From contig NZ_JAJADQ010000005.1 of NCBI RefSeq assembly GCF_020447315.1, positions 248,001 to 312,000 on the forward strand: a DNA stretch of 64,000 nt, read 5' to 3'. The stretch is from Hymenobacter nitidus. GTDB lineage: Bacteria > Bacteroidota > Bacteroidia > Cytophagales > Hymenobacteraceae. Below are positions 7,263 to 16,096 of the stretch, piece by piece. The notes below the pieces were generated by a model. The model was not told where the DNA came from, did not search any database, and saw nothing but the letters and a program-made list of their open reading frames with translations. Numbering within the stretch: the first letter of the stretch is position 1; every line of letters starts with the position of its first letter. Position numbers and translations under genes: made by a program.

Positions 7263-8966
7263 TTAGCCGGCGGCAATGGCCTTGCGCTTGCTCACGCGCG
7301 GGTGGCGCTCGTCGGTACCCTGGGCCAGCAACTCGTCGTCGCGGTCGGTTTTCTTGATCGACCAGCTCAGCGAGTACAGGTCCTTGCGCCGGTCGCGTAG
7401 GTTGCGCACGGCCCCGGAAGTGTTCAGGTCCTTGAGCAGGTCCAGGTCGAGGTCGGCAATCAGGGTCATCTCCGTGTTGGGCGTGGCCTCGGCCACGATG
7501 GCATCGTGGGGGAAGGCAAAGTCGGAGGGGCTGAACACGGCGCTCTGCGAGTACTGAATGTCCATGTTCTCGACCCGGGGCAGGTTGCCGACCGAGCCGG
7601 TAATGGCCACGTAGCACTCGTTTTCGATGGCGCGGGCCTGGGCGCAGATACGCACGCGCTGGTAGGCGTTCTTGGTGTCGGTCCAGAAGGGCACGAACAG
7701 GATTTTCACGCCCTCGTCCGAGAGCATGCGGGCCAGCTCGGGGAACTCCACGTCGTAGCAGATCAGGATGCCGATTTTGCCGAAGTCGGTGTCGAAGCAG
7801 CGCAGCTTGTCGCCGCCGCGCATACCCCAGTAGGAGGCTTCATCGGGGGTCACGTGCAGCTTGTACTGCTCGTCCACGGTACCGTCGCGGCGGCAGAGGT
7901 AGGCCACGTTGTGCAGCTTGCCATCCTCGTAGAGCGGCATCGAGCCGGCAATGATGTTGATGTTGTAGCTCACGGCCAGTTCCATCATCTTGGCCTTGAT
8001 GGGCTCGGTGAAGGCCGCCATGGCCCGGATGGCCACCGAGGGCGAGTCCTCGTTGGTGAGGGCCATCAGCGGGGCGTTGAAGAACTCGGGGAACATCACG
8101 CAGTCGGACTTATAGCCCGACACGGTATCGACGAAGAACTCAATCTGCTGCAGAAGGTCTTCCAGGGAGCGGGTGGCGCGCATCTGCCACTGCACAATGC
8201 CAATGCGGACGTTGCTTTTCTGGTTGCCGATGAGCTTTTCCTCTTCCTCGTAGTACACGTTCAGCCACTCCAGCAGCGTGGCGAAGGCCTTGCTTTCGGA
8301 GTCGTAGGGCAGGTAGCCGCGGATGATTTTGCGGACGTGAAACTCGTTGGAAAGCTGGAAGGTGAGGATGGGGTCGGTGATTTCCTTGTTGCGCACCATC
8401 TCCACGTACTTGGCCGGCGTCATCTCGTTGGCATAGGCCGCGTAGCCTGGAATTCGGCCGCCCGCCACCATGGCGCGCAGGTTCAGGTTTTCGCAGAGCT
8501 CCTTGCGGGCGTCGTAGAGGCGGCGGCCCAGGCGTAGGCTGCGGTACTCGGGGTCCACGAATACGTCCACGCCGTAGAGGGTGTCGCCGTCGGCATTATG
8601 GGTGTCAAACTTGCCGTTGCCGGTAATCTTGGCGTAGGTGTGCCGGTCGCCGAAGTCGGAGTACTGCACGATGATGGCCAGGGCGGCGGCCACAATCACG
8701 CCGTTGTCCTCGATGCAGATCTGGCCTTCGGGAAACTTGCGCAGCAGGGCACTGAATTCCTCCGCCGACCAGGAACCCTCCATGTTGGAGTATACCTTGT
8801 CCATGATAACCTTCACGGCCTTGAAGTCGGAGCGGCGCAGGGTGCGCAGTACTAGTTTATGAGCCGGAACGGCGGTGGGCGTCAGGCGCTCCAGGGCCGC
8901 GGCGGCATCGGCAGCGACTTTCTTAGCGTGGCTGCCGCCGGTTTTGCCAGTGGAAGAAGTGGCCAT
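7263..8966 (-). CDS. bifunctional GNAT acetyltransferase / carbon-nitrogen hydrolase
   Basis: A 567-residue fusion. Residues about 36-240 form a GNAT domain (RTLRRSDFKAVKVIMDKVYS, then DVFVDPEYRSLRLGRRLYDA as the acetyl-CoA loop). Residues about 252-525 form a nitrilase-superfamily amidohydrolase with all three catalytic residues visible: Glu294 in MFPEFF, Lys369 in EQYKLHVTP and Cys403 in LICYDVEFPE. This two-domain architecture is known in Bacteroidota and some Bacillota. It probably acts on an amide or acylated amine, but the true substrate is not established. The gene is monocistronic with its own terminator at 7179-7197. Confidence 0.93.
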   Translation of the reverse strand: MATSSTGKTGGSHAKKVAADAAAALERLTPTAVPAHKLVLRTLRRSDFKAVKVIMDKVYSNMEGSWSAEEFSALLRKFPEGQICIEDNGVIVAAALAIIVQYSDFGDRHTYAKITGNGKFDTHNADGDTLYGVDVFVDPEYRSLRLGRRLYDARKELCENLNLRAMVAGGRIPGYAAYANEMTPAKYVEMVRNKEITDPILTFQLSNEFHVRKIIRGYLPYDSESKAFATLLEWLNVYYEEEEKLIGNQKSNVRIGIVQWQMRATRSLEDLLQQIEFFVDTVSGYKSDCVMFPEFFNAPLMALTNEDSPSVAIRAMAAFTEPIKAKMMELAVSYNINIIAGSMPLYEDGKLHNVAYLCRRDGTVDEQYKLHVTPDEASYWGMRGGDKLRCFDTDFGKIGILICYDVEFPELARMLSDEGVKILFVPFWTDTKNAYQRVRICAQARAIENECYVAITGSVGNLPRVENMDIQYSQSAVFSPSDFAFPHDAIVAEATPNTEMTLIADLDLDLLKDLNTSGAVRNLRDRRKDLYSLSWSIKKTDRDDELLAQGTDERHPRVSKRKAIAAG

Positions 8967-9155
8967 ATAAAATCAGGAAAGAGTGTAAGCAAAAGTAAAG
9001 AAAAGAGGCCCACGGAAATCCGGCCTCGGGTGGCCCTTGTACGGCTTCGCAGGAGTTTTGGCGGCCGGTGCTGCCGTCGCCAGGTCAAAAACAGCTGGTG
9101 TGGCGCAACGCCGCGGGCGGGAAAGACAACACGCGGCGCCCCGGAAACGTGCCGG

Positions 9156-9980
9156 CTATTGAGGCCGGGGAAACACCGGAATGAAATGCCGGGCCCCGCC
9201 CCCCGCTTCCAGGCGCGGGTGCTTGATCTTCTGGTCGTCGTAATAGTAGGAGCTACTCATGTACTGGATTTCCAGCGTGAACAGGGCCGGGGCCGAAGGA
9301 GCGGCCAGCAGGGCGGGACGCGGCACTACAGCCCGCCGGTTCTGATTGTCGAGCCGGACGATGGATGCGTCGGTGGCGCGCAGCGAATCCAGGTTGGCTG
9401 AGCGGGGGCTGAGCGTATCCATACCCGCCGTGACTTTCAGCAGCTGATATTCCTCGTCGTAGCCCTTGGGAATGGTCAGAGCCAGGCGGGCCGGCCCCGG
9501 CTGCTGGTAGAGCGACTCCAGGGCCAGCCAGTAGCCCAGCTGGCCGGAGTTGGCGCTGGTAGCAGTGTAGAAGCGGAAGCCTGGGTGCAGCACTTCGGGG
9601 CCGGGCTGGCGGCTATTTAGCTCTTGCAGCCCCACGGGCTGGCCGTTTTCGAAGAACTCCATAAAATCGTGCGGGCTGCCTTGTTTCGGGTATTTGAGCT
9701 GCTGCAGCTGGCCGGGCCGCAGCTTCACCCGGAGCAGAACTTTACCGGTCGAAACGGTTTCGAACTGCGTGTTTACCGCCCGAAAGCGCAGCAGCCGGAT
9801 TTCCAGCTCTACCTCCTGGGTCGACTGGTTGTAGAGCAGCAGGCGGTGGGTGAGCCTGGGCGTCTGCTGCTCCCACACGTCCCACGCCAGAAAGTTCTTT
9901 GACCGGATGCCCACCACAATCTGGCTGGCCCGGGCGGGCAGGTGGAGGAACAGAAAAAGCAGGAATAGGGCAGTGCGCAT
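9156..9980 (-). CDS. hypothetical secreted protein
   Basis: A protein of 274 residues from the ATG at 9980; an earlier in-frame start at 10025 would add 15 residues ahead of the signal peptide. Residues 1-18 (MRTALFLLFLFLHLPARA) are a signal peptide. The mature part is beta-rich, with segments such as TQEVELEIRLLRFRAVNTQF and GKVLLRVKLRPGQLQQL that look like an immunoglobulin-like or beta-sandwich domain. I do not recognise a named family. It lies alone between the nitrilase gene and the CoA-transferase genes. Confidence 0.65.
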   Translation of the reverse strand: MRTALFLLFLFLHLPARASQIVVGIRSKNFLAWDVWEQQTPRLTHRLLLYNQSTQEVELEIRLLRFRAVNTQFETVSTGKVLLRVKLRPGQLQQLKYPKQGSPHDFMEFFENGQPVGLQELNSRQPGPEVLHPGFRFYTATSANSGQLGYWLALESLYQQPGPARLALTIPKGYDEEYQLLKVTAGMDTLSPRSANLDSLRATDASIVRLDNQNRRAVVPRPALLAAPSAPALFTLEIQYMSSSYYYDDQKIKHPRLEAGGGARHFIPVFPRPQ

Positions 9981-10116
9981 AGAGTGGGGAAAGAGCGGGA
10001 ACAGGTCGGCAATAAACCGGGGCAAAGGGGCAAAGCGCGGAAGGCGGGAAAATAAAAACGGGAGCCGAAGCCCCCGCTTTAGTACGCCGTAAAAGTCAGG
10101 CTTGCCCCGGCTGACG

Positions 10117-10776
10117 CTACACGCCCTGCATTTCGGGGACGCCGCTGGCCGGAATCACCAGCTTGCCAGCCGTGGCGGCCTGAATCTGCTCGACGCTTAC
10201 GCCGGGGGCCCGCTCACGCAGCACGAAGCCGTCGGGCGTCACGTCGAGCACGGCCAGCTCGGTCACGATTTTTTTCACGCAGCGCAGGCCCGTGATGGGC
10301 AGGGTGCAGGCGGGCAGCAGCTTGCTGCTGCCGTCTTTGGCTACATGCTGCATGGCCACGATGATGTTCTTGGCCGAAGCCACCAGGTCCATGGCGCCGC
10401 CCATGCCTTTCACCATCTTGCCTGGAATCTTCCAGTTGGCAATGTCGCCGTTTTCGGAAACTTCCATGGCGCCCAGAATTGTCAGGTCCACATGCTCGCC
10501 CCGGATCATGCCGAATGAGTCGGCGGAGCTGAACAGGCTGGAGCCGGGCAGCGTGGTTACGGTTTGCTTGCCGGCGTTGATCAGGTCGGGGTCTACCTGG
10601 TCGTCGGTGGGGAAGGGGCCCATGCCGAGCAGGCCATTTTCGCTTTGCAGTTCCACGTTGATGCCGGCTGGAATGTAGTTGGCCACCAGCGTGGGAATTC
10701 CGATGCCGAGGTTGACGTAGGAGTTGTCTTTTACTTCCTGGGCTATTCGTTTGGCAATGCCGTGTTTATCAAGCAT
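10117..10776 (-). CDS. scoB: 3-oxoacid CoA-transferase, subunit B
   Basis: A 219-residue beta subunit of the heterodimeric enzyme that moves CoA between succinyl-CoA and a 3-oxoacid such as acetoacetate. The catalytic glutamate is Glu46 in the [15 protein letters not shown] motif, where the covalent glutamyl-CoA intermediate forms. The N-terminal IGIPTL and the [19 protein letters not shown] segment are also typical. Subunit A is encoded upstream at 11161-11865 with a small cupin gene between them. All three genes run the same way and probably form one transcript for ketone-body or acetoacetate use. Specificity for acetoacetate is inferred from the family. Confidence 0.92.
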   Translation of the reverse strand: MLDKHGIAKRIAQEVKDNSYVNLGIGIPTLVANYIPAGINVELQSENGLLGMGPFPTDDQVDPDLINAGKQTVTTLPGSSLFSSADSFGMIRGEHVDLTILGAMEVSENGDIANWKIPGKMVKGMGGAMDLVASAKNIIVAMQHVAKDGSSKLLPACTLPITGLRCVKKIVTELAVLDVTPDGFVLRERAPGVSVEQIQAATAGKLVIPASGVPEMQGV

Positions 10777-10820
10777 GTGGGTGGGAATGGAAAGAGTGAA
10801 GGGCTAGAAAGGCGCCGGGG

Positions 10821-11150
10821 TTAGGCACTTTCCCCGCCGGTGGGGCCATAGAGAATGGCCCAGGTGGCAAAATCGGCCGAAAACACCTCAAAGAAATGGG
10901 GCATACCGGCCGGAATAAAAATCAAGTCGTTGGGGTGGCACTGCACCATTTCGCCGGCGCGGTTGAGCACCGCCTCGCCGCTGATGATGACGTAAACCTC
11001 ATCCTGCGGGTGGGGCGTCTGGGTGTCCACCTCACTGGGCGCGAAATATTCCGTCCGCATGCTGCCGTGGCGCAACAGTACCGTGAAAGGCGGGTTGCCT
11101 TCCTTCCGAATCTTAGCCTGGGCCTGCTGGAGGGAAATAGGAGCGTCCAT
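10821..11150 (-). CDS. small cupin-domain protein
   Basis: A 109-residue single-domain cupin from the ATG at 11150; a longer frame upstream to 11195 overlaps the end of scoA and is less likely. Cupin motif 1 appears as TPHPQDEVYVIISGEAVL and motif 2 as PNDLIFIPAGMPHFFEV, so a metal-binding site is probable. It starts 10 nt after the scoA stop codon and ends 44 nt before scoB, placing it inside the CoA-transferase operon. The role is unknown; a metabolite-sensing or isomerase function on the same substrate is only a guess. Confidence 0.85.
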   Translation of the reverse strand: MDAPISLQQAQAKIRKEGNPPFTVLLRHGSMRTEYFAPSEVDTQTPHPQDEVYVIISGEAVLNRAGEMVQCHPNDLIFIPAGMPHFFEVFSADFATWAILYGPTGGESA

Positions 11151-11160
11151 TACGATAGGG

Positions 11161-11865
11161 TTAGGTGGTAGCGGCGCGCACGGTCCGCTGCTCAATGCGC
11201 TTCTCGTAGTCTTTGCCCTGGAAAATACGCTGCACGAAAATGCCGGGCGTATGAATCTGGTTGGGGTCCAGCTCGCCGGCGGGCACCAGCTCCTCCACTT
11301 CAGCTACGGTAATTTTGCCGGCCGTGGCCATCATTGGGTTGAAGTTGCGGGCCGTGCCCTTGAAAATCAGGTTGCCGGCCGTGTCGCCCTTCCAGGCTTT
11401 GACAAAAGCGAAATCGGCGTGCAGAGCGGTTTCGAGCAGGTACATCTTGCCGTTGAACTCCCGGCTTTCCTTGCCTTCGCCCACCTCGGTGCCGTAGCCG
11501 GCCGGAGTGTAGAAAGCCGGAATGCCCGCCCCGCCGGCCCGGCATCGCTCGGCCAGCGTACCCTGCGGAATCAGCTCTACTTCCAGCTCGCCCGACAGCA
11601 GCTGGCGCTCAAACTCGGCATTCTCGCCCACGTAGCTCGAAATCATCTTGCGCACCTGCTTGGTTTGCAGCATCAGGCCAATGCCGAAATCATCAACGCC
11701 GGCATTATTGCTGATACAGGTAAGGTTCTTGACGCCCAGGCGCAGAATTTCCTGGATGGAGTTTTCGGGAATGCCGCACAGGCCGAAGCCGCCGAGCATC
11801 AGCGTCATGCCGTCGGTGAGGCCGTGCAGGGCCGCCTGGGCATCGGCTACTACTTTATTAATCAT
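11161..11865 (-). CDS. scoA: 3-oxoacid CoA-transferase, subunit A
   Basis: A 234-residue alpha subunit starting at the ATG at 11865 ([20 protein letters not shown]). The frame is open upstream to 11973, but homologues begin here. The CoA-binding loop [13 protein letters not shown] and the [16 protein letters not shown] segment match the CoA transferase family I alpha subunit. It pairs with subunit B at 10117-10776. A hairpin at 11989-12018 precedes the gene. The cupin gene follows after 10 nt. Confidence 0.92.
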   Translation of the reverse strand: MINKVVADAQAALHGLTDGMTLMLGGFGLCGIPENSIQEILRLGVKNLTCISNNAGVDDFGIGLMLQTKQVRKMISSYVGENAEFERQLLSGELEVELIPQGTLAERCRAGGAGIPAFYTPAGYGTEVGEGKESREFNGKMYLLETALHADFAFVKAWKGDTAGNLIFKGTARNFNPMMATAGKITVAEVEELVPAGELDPNQIHTPGIFVQRIFQGKDYEKRIEQRTVRAATT

Positions 11866-11988
11866 AGGGTGGGGAAGGAGGGTTTGCGGGTCGAAAATAG
11901 CAAGTTGGCCGGGAGTAGGCGCGGCGCGGGCCAAAAAACGTGCAGTGGCGGCCATGGTTTCGGCCGGCATCATGGGGTGAAAACAAGC

Positions 11989-12018
11989 AGTCCGGTCGCC
12001 TTTCCAGACAACCGGACT
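11989..12018. terminator. hairpin between ribF and scoA
   Basis: AGTCCGGT and ACCGGACT pair over a 14-nt loop. There is no long T-run, so it may act as a weak terminator or leader structure. Confidence 0.35.
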
Positions 12019-12041
12019 TTAGTCAGGGGTAGAGAATTCTG

Positions 12042-12074
12042 AACGTCATGTCGACCAACGGGAGACATGACGTT
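12042..12074. repeat. short inverted repeat downstream of ribF
   Basis: The arms AACGTCATGTC (12042-12052) and GACATGACGTT (12064-12074) are exact reverse complements around an 11-nt loop. With no T-run, this looks more like a small dispersed palindromic repeat than a classical terminator. It follows the ribF stop by about 20 nt. Confidence 0.5.
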
Positions 12075-12095
12075 CTGTTTTGAGTAGCAAACAAC

Positions 12096-13049
12096 TCAGC
12101 CGCCTACCAAATGCTGGCGGGCCAGGTCGGCGTCTTTGGCTAACTGGGCTTTCAGCTCGTCCAGGCCGTTGAACTTCTGCTCGTCGCGCAGGCGGGCTAC
12201 CAGCTGCACCGTGAGGGACTGGTCGTACAGGTCGCCGTCGAAGTCGAGCAGGTGGGTTTCGATGGTCTGGTCGAGGCCGCCCGATACGGTGGGGCGCACC
12301 CCGATGTTGAGCATGGCCTGGTGGTGGGTCCCGGCGGCCGTGGTGGCCATTACGGCGTACACGCCGCGGGCCGGTACCAATTTCAGGGGCTCTTCCACCC
12401 GCATGTTGGCCGTCGGGAAGCCGATGGTGCGGCCCAGTTGCTTGCCGCGTACGACGGTGCCGGTCAGCGGGTAGCTGTAGCCCAGGTAGCGGTTGGCCGT
12501 CAGAATGTCGCCCTGCTCCAGGGCGCGCCGGATGCGGGTGCTGCTCACGGCCACCGCGTCCACGTCCTCGCGCGGAATTTCCTCGACCTCCATGCCGTAG
12601 CGCTCGGCATGCTGGCTCAGGTACTCGAAGCTGCCCTCCCGGTTTTTACCGAACCGGTGGTCGTAGCCAATCACCAGCTTTTTGGTGCCCACCGTGTCGA
12701 GCAGAATGTGCTGGATGTACTGCTCCGAGGTCAGCTCCGAAAATTCCTTGGTAAAAGGCACAATCAGCAGGTAGTCTACGCCAAAGTCGGCCAGCTGCCG
12801 ACTGCGCTCTTCCAGGGACGACAGCAGCTGAATGTTGAGCGGCTGGGGGTGCGACAGGGGCGGGGCCAGCACCAGGCGCGGGTGGGGCCAGTAGGTGATG
12901 ACCACCGAGGGCCCGCCGCTGTGCTGGGCTACTTCCAACAGCCGTCGCAGAATCTTCTGGTGCCCCAGGTGCACGCCGTCGAAGGTGCCGGTTGTGACGG
13001 CGGCATTGCCAAGGTGGGGAAACTGCGCCGGGTCGTGAAAGACTTCCAT
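12096..13049 (-). CDS. ribF: bifunctional riboflavin kinase / FAD synthetase
   Basis: A 317-residue enzyme that phosphorylates riboflavin to FMN and adenylates FMN to FAD. The N-terminal adenylyltransferase domain (about 1-180) shows the nucleotidyl-transferase motif TTGTFDGVHLGHQKIL. It also has VSSTRIRRALEQGD at the domain end. The C-terminal flavokinase domain shows GKQLGRTIGFPTANM and ARGVYAV. Length and order are standard. It is the last gene of the run ftsX, DUF3098, uppP, truB, ribF on the minus strand. Confidence 0.96.
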   Translation of the reverse strand: MEVFHDPAQFPHLGNAAVTTGTFDGVHLGHQKILRRLLEVAQHSGGPSVVITYWPHPRLVLAPPLSHPQPLNIQLLSSLEERSRQLADFGVDYLLIVPFTKEFSELTSEQYIQHILLDTVGTKKLVIGYDHRFGKNREGSFEYLSQHAERYGMEVEEIPREDVDAVAVSSTRIRRALEQGDILTANRYLGYSYPLTGTVVRGKQLGRTIGFPTANMRVEEPLKLVPARGVYAVMATTAAGTHHQAMLNIGVRPTVSGGLDQTIETHLLDFDGDLYDQSLTVQLVARLRDEQKFNGLDELKAQLAKDADLARQHLVGG

Positions 13050-13103
13050 CGGAGGGAAATGAGTGAAGCGGTGAATGAGCGAATCCTCGCCGGGAATAGC
13101 TGT

Positions 13104-13925
13104 TTACGAAGCGGAGTCCGCCGGGTCTGAGTCGGTCGGGGCGCTGCTGGCCTGAAAGTATTCCAGACCGGCGCGCTGCTCGGGCCGACGCGGCTTGGGC
13201 TGCCGGGCAGGGCGGCCCGTTTCGCCCTCGGGCCGCGGGGGGCGCAGGGCTTCCAACGTTTCCAGGGTCAGGGCGTCTTCCACGCGGTACTCACCGATGC
13301 GGGTGCGCACCAGCCGGGTGAGGTGGGCCCCGCAGCCCAGGTGCTGGCCAAAGTCGCGGGCCAAGCTGCGGATGTAGGTGCCTTTGGTGCATACCACCCG
13401 GAAGTGCACGTCGGGCAGGGCAATGCCGGTCAGCTCAAACTCTTTGATGGTAACTTCCTTGGACTTGATTTCGGCCGTGTCGCCGCGGCGGGCCACTTCG
13501 TAGGCGCGCTCCCCGTTGATTTTCACGGCCGAGTACAGCGGCGGCGTCTGCTGAATCAGGCCGGTGAAGGCCAAGGCGGCGGCCTGCAGCTGCTCGGGCG
13601 TGAGGTGCGCGTAGGGCAACTCGGCGTCGACGGGCGTTTCCAGGTCGAAGGAGGGCGTCGTCTGGCCCAGGCGGAAGGTGCCGGTATACTCTTTTTCCTG
13701 GGCCTGAATCAGGTCAATCTGCTTGGTTTTCTTGCCGGTGCACAGGATCAGCAGCCCGGTGGCCAGCGGGTCGAGGGTGCCGGCGTGGCCGATTTTCTTG
13801 ATGCGCAGCGTGTTCTTGACTTTGCGCACCACGTCGAACGAGGTCCAGGTCAGGGGCTTATCAAGCAGCAACACCTCACCGGTTTCGAAGTCGAAAGTGC
13901 GCGCAGGAGTAGTTTCTTGGCTCAT
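13104..13925 (-). CDS. truB: tRNA pseudouridine(55) synthase
   Basis: A 273-residue enzyme that makes pseudouridine 55 in the T arm of tRNAs. The catalytic Asp52 lies in the GHAGTLDPLATGLL motif, preceded by DKPLTWTSFDVVRKVK. The later CTKGTYIRSLARDFG motif is also present. The C-terminus has a proline- and arginine-rich tail after about residue 230. The ATG at 13925 overlaps the uppP stop codon (ATGA), so the genes are translationally coupled. Confidence 0.96.
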   Translation of the reverse strand: MSQETTPARTFDFETGEVLLLDKPLTWTSFDVVRKVKNTLRIKKIGHAGTLDPLATGLLILCTGKKTKQIDLIQAQEKEYTGTFRLGQTTPSFDLETPVDAELPYAHLTPEQLQAAALAFTGLIQQTPPLYSAVKINGERAYEVARRGDTAEIKSKEVTIKEFELTGIALPDVHFRVVCTKGTYIRSLARDFGQHLGCGAHLTRLVRTRIGEYRVEDALTLETLEALRPPRPEGETGRPARQPKPRRPEQRAGLEYFQASSAPTDSDPADSAS

Positions 13926-14710
13926 ATCAGGTGCAGGTCGATGCCCAGGGCAATCATTACCAGAATAGTAAGGCCCACGATGATGCGGTAGAAGCCGAAG
14001 GCACGGAAGCCGAATTTCGAGACGAAGTTCACAAACGACTTCACCGCCAGCAGGGCCACGATAAAGGCGGCCACGTTGCCGAAGGCCAGCAACTCGAGGT
14101 CTTCGGCTTTGGGCGCATTCACCTTGTAGGTTTTGTACATCTCGTAGGCCGTAATCACGAACATAGTGGGCACGGCCAGCAGGAAGGAGAAGTCGGCGGC
14201 CGAGCGGCGGTCGAAACCCTGGGCCAAACCACCCACGATGGTTGCGGCCGAGCGCGACACGCCGGGCACCAGGGCCAAGCACTGAAACAAGCCGATTTTG
14301 AGGGCCTGCAGCGTGCTGGGCGTCGTCACCTGCTTGCGCGACTCGCTAAACCAGCGGTCCACGAACAGCAGCACGATGCCGCCCACGACCAGGGAAGAAG
14401 CTACCACCGTCACGTTCTTCAGCAGATCGGTAATGACGTCCTTGAGCAGAAAGCCCAGCAACCCGAAGGGCAGAAAGGCCACGGCCAGCTTCACGTAGAA
14501 GTCGAAGCTCTGCAGAAAGCGGCGCCAGTAGAGCACCACCACCGACAGAATAGCGCCAAACTGGATGGAGGTAATGTAGGTTTCGGTGAAGGGAAGCTGC
14601 CCGATGCCCAGCAGGTTGGCCACGATAATCATGTGGCCGGTGCTGGAAACGGGTAAAAACTCGGTTAAGCCTTCGACAATAGCCAGAATCAGGGCGTGCC
14701 AGTAGTTCAT
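13922..14710 (-). CDS. uppP: undecaprenyl-diphosphate phosphatase
   Basis: A 262-residue integral membrane enzyme (BacA family) that regenerates undecaprenyl phosphate, the lipid carrier for peptidoglycan and other envelope polymers. The signature EGLTEFLPVSSTGHM is at residues 13-27, and the second motif PGVSRSAATIVGGL is near the middle. About seven to eight hydrophobic helices are visible. Its stop overlaps truB by 4 nt and its start abuts the DUF3098 gene. Confidence 0.96.
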   Translation of the reverse strand: MNYWHALILAIVEGLTEFLPVSSTGHMIIVANLLGIGQLPFTETYITSIQFGAILSVVVLYWRRFLQSFDFYVKLAVAFLPFGLLGFLLKDVITDLLKNVTVVASSLVVGGIVLLFVDRWFSESRKQVTTPSTLQALKIGLFQCLALVPGVSRSAATIVGGLAQGFDRRSAADFSFLLAVPTMFVITAYEMYKTYKVNAPKAEDLELLAFGNVAAFIVALLAVKSFVNFVSKFGFRAFGFYRIIVGLTILVMIALGIDLHLI

Positions 14711-15028
14711 CTAGGGGCGCTTGTAGGTAGGAGCCGTGGGAGCCGGGGCTACGGGCGCGCCGGGCTGCGGCGCGGTTTCGGCGCGGGTCACCGGGTCGGT
14801 AGCCACCGGGGCGGGGCCGCCGGGCTTGGCCATGATGGCCCAGAACTCGATGATAAAGCCCACGGCCAGCAGAATCGGCCCCAGCGTAATGCCCAGGAAC
14901 CCTTCGCCGTAGTCGGCCGAGTCCAGCGTCATGGTAATAAAGCCAGCCGCCAGAATAGCCAGCCCGAGGTACATCAGGCGGTAGTTGCGCGGCCCGAAGG
15001 CAAAGCGGGGTGTTTGTTTCGGTTCCAT
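14711..15028 (-). CDS. DUF3098 small membrane protein
   Basis: A 105-residue protein with two membrane helices (about 19-36 and 47-68) and a proline/alanine-rich tail. RFAFGPRNYRLMYLGLAILA and the following GFITMTLDSADYGEGFLGI segment match the DUF3098 family of Bacteroidota. In these bacteria the gene regularly lies between ftsX and uppP, as here. A role in cell division or envelope growth follows only from this neighbourhood. Confidence 0.88.
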   Translation of the reverse strand: MEPKQTPRFAFGPRNYRLMYLGLAILAAGFITMTLDSADYGEGFLGITLGPILLAVGFIIEFWAIMAKPGGPAPVATDPVTRAETAPQPGAPVAPAPTAPTYKRP

Positions 15029-15133
15029 ATTCGTTGTTGTTTATTCAGTTTTGGGTTGTGGCGGTGGTTACTCACGTGTTTTGATTGCAGAGCAGACAGG
15101 GGCAGCAACCAAGACCGAAGTACAACAAGCCAA

Positions 15134-16027
15134 TCAATACAAATCGTCGAGCGACATGCCCAGGTACTTGCGCACGGCGCGGTAGGAGCTCAGAAAGCCG
15201 ATACCGCAGCCCAGCAGCACCATGCCCACCATCAGAGCCGCAATCAGGCGCTCATCGCGCAGCAGGCGCAGCTCCTCCAGCTGCAGATAGGCGTATTGCA
15301 GCAGGGCCAGCAGCAACAGGGCAGCAATAGTGCCGCTGGCAAAGCCCTGCCAGGTGGCCCGCCGCAGAAACGGCCGCTGAATGAAAAAGGACGTGGCGCC
15401 CACCAGCTGCATGCTCCGGATCAGGAAGCGCTGCGAGAACAGGGCCAGCTTGATGGTGTTGTTAATCAGGACGGTAACGACCAGGGTGAGCACCAGGGCA
15501 AAGCCCAGCAGCACCAGGCTGATCTTACGCAGGTTCTTGTTGACCGAGTCGATAAAGCTCTGCACGTACTCCACCTCAAACACGCCCGGCTCGGCCCGCA
15601 GCTCCTGCACGATGCGCCGCATCTGGGTCGAATCGGTGAACTCAGCGCTGATTTTCAGCAGGTAGGCGTCGCGCAGGGGATTGTCGCCCAGAAACTGTTC
15701 GGCGTCTTCCCCGGTCTGCTCCAGAAACTGCTTGGCGCCCTCTTCCTTGGACAGAAACCGCACCTGGGGCTGGTCGTTCTTGTAGGCTACATACTTCTTG
15801 CGGCTCAGATCCTGCTGCAAGCGAAGGAGTTGCGTCTCAGGCAGGTCACGGTCCAGGTACACCTGCATTTCGATGTTCTCCTTCACCAGGTTGGAGAGCT
15901 TATGCGCGTGAATCAGCAGCAGGCCAAACAAGCCAATGACCAGCAAGGACAGCGTAATGCTGAACACGACCATCAGGTGCGGGTAGCTGCCAAGCTTTTT
16001 CTTGCGGGTCGGGCGGTTTTGGGCCAT
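15134..16027 (-). CDS. ftsX: cell division protein FtsX (permease-like)
   Basis: A 297-residue FtsX-type protein with a short cytoplasmic N-terminus, a first membrane helix (about 22-44), a periplasmic domain to about residue 165 and three further helices. In known systems FtsX pairs with the ATPase FtsE and controls peptidoglycan hydrolases at the septum; no ftsE lies next to it here. It heads the conserved string with DUF3098, uppP, truB and ribF. A -7-like box (TACTTTTG) lies only 6 nt ahead of the ATG, which would give a nearly leaderless mRNA. Confidence 0.93.
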   Translation of the reverse strand: MAQNRPTRKKKLGSYPHLMVVFSITLSLLVIGLFGLLLIHAHKLSNLVKENIEMQVYLDRDLPETQLLRLQQDLSRKKYVAYKNDQPQVRFLSKEEGAKQFLEQTGEDAEQFLGDNPLRDAYLLKISAEFTDSTQMRRIVQELRAEPGVFEVEYVQSFIDSVNKNLRKISLVLLGFALVLTLVVTVLINNTIKLALFSQRFLIRSMQLVGATSFFIQRPFLRRATWQGFASGTIAALLLLALLQYAYLQLEELRLLRDERLIAALMVGMVLLGCGIGFLSSYRAVRKYLGMSLDDLY

Positions 16028-16032
16028 GCGGG

Positions 16033-16040
16033 CAAAAGTA
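16033..16040 (-). promoter_or_regulatory. -7 box of the ftsX promoter
   Basis: The minus strand reads TACTTTTG, an exact match to the Bacteroidota TAnnTTTG box. It ends 5 nt before the ftsX ATG at 16027. No clear -33 TTG at the usual distance. Confidence 0.4.
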
Positions 16041-16096
16041 CAAGGAACAATTAGGAATGAGAAGCCGGGACGAAAAGCAGGGCCGGGCCGCTGCCC

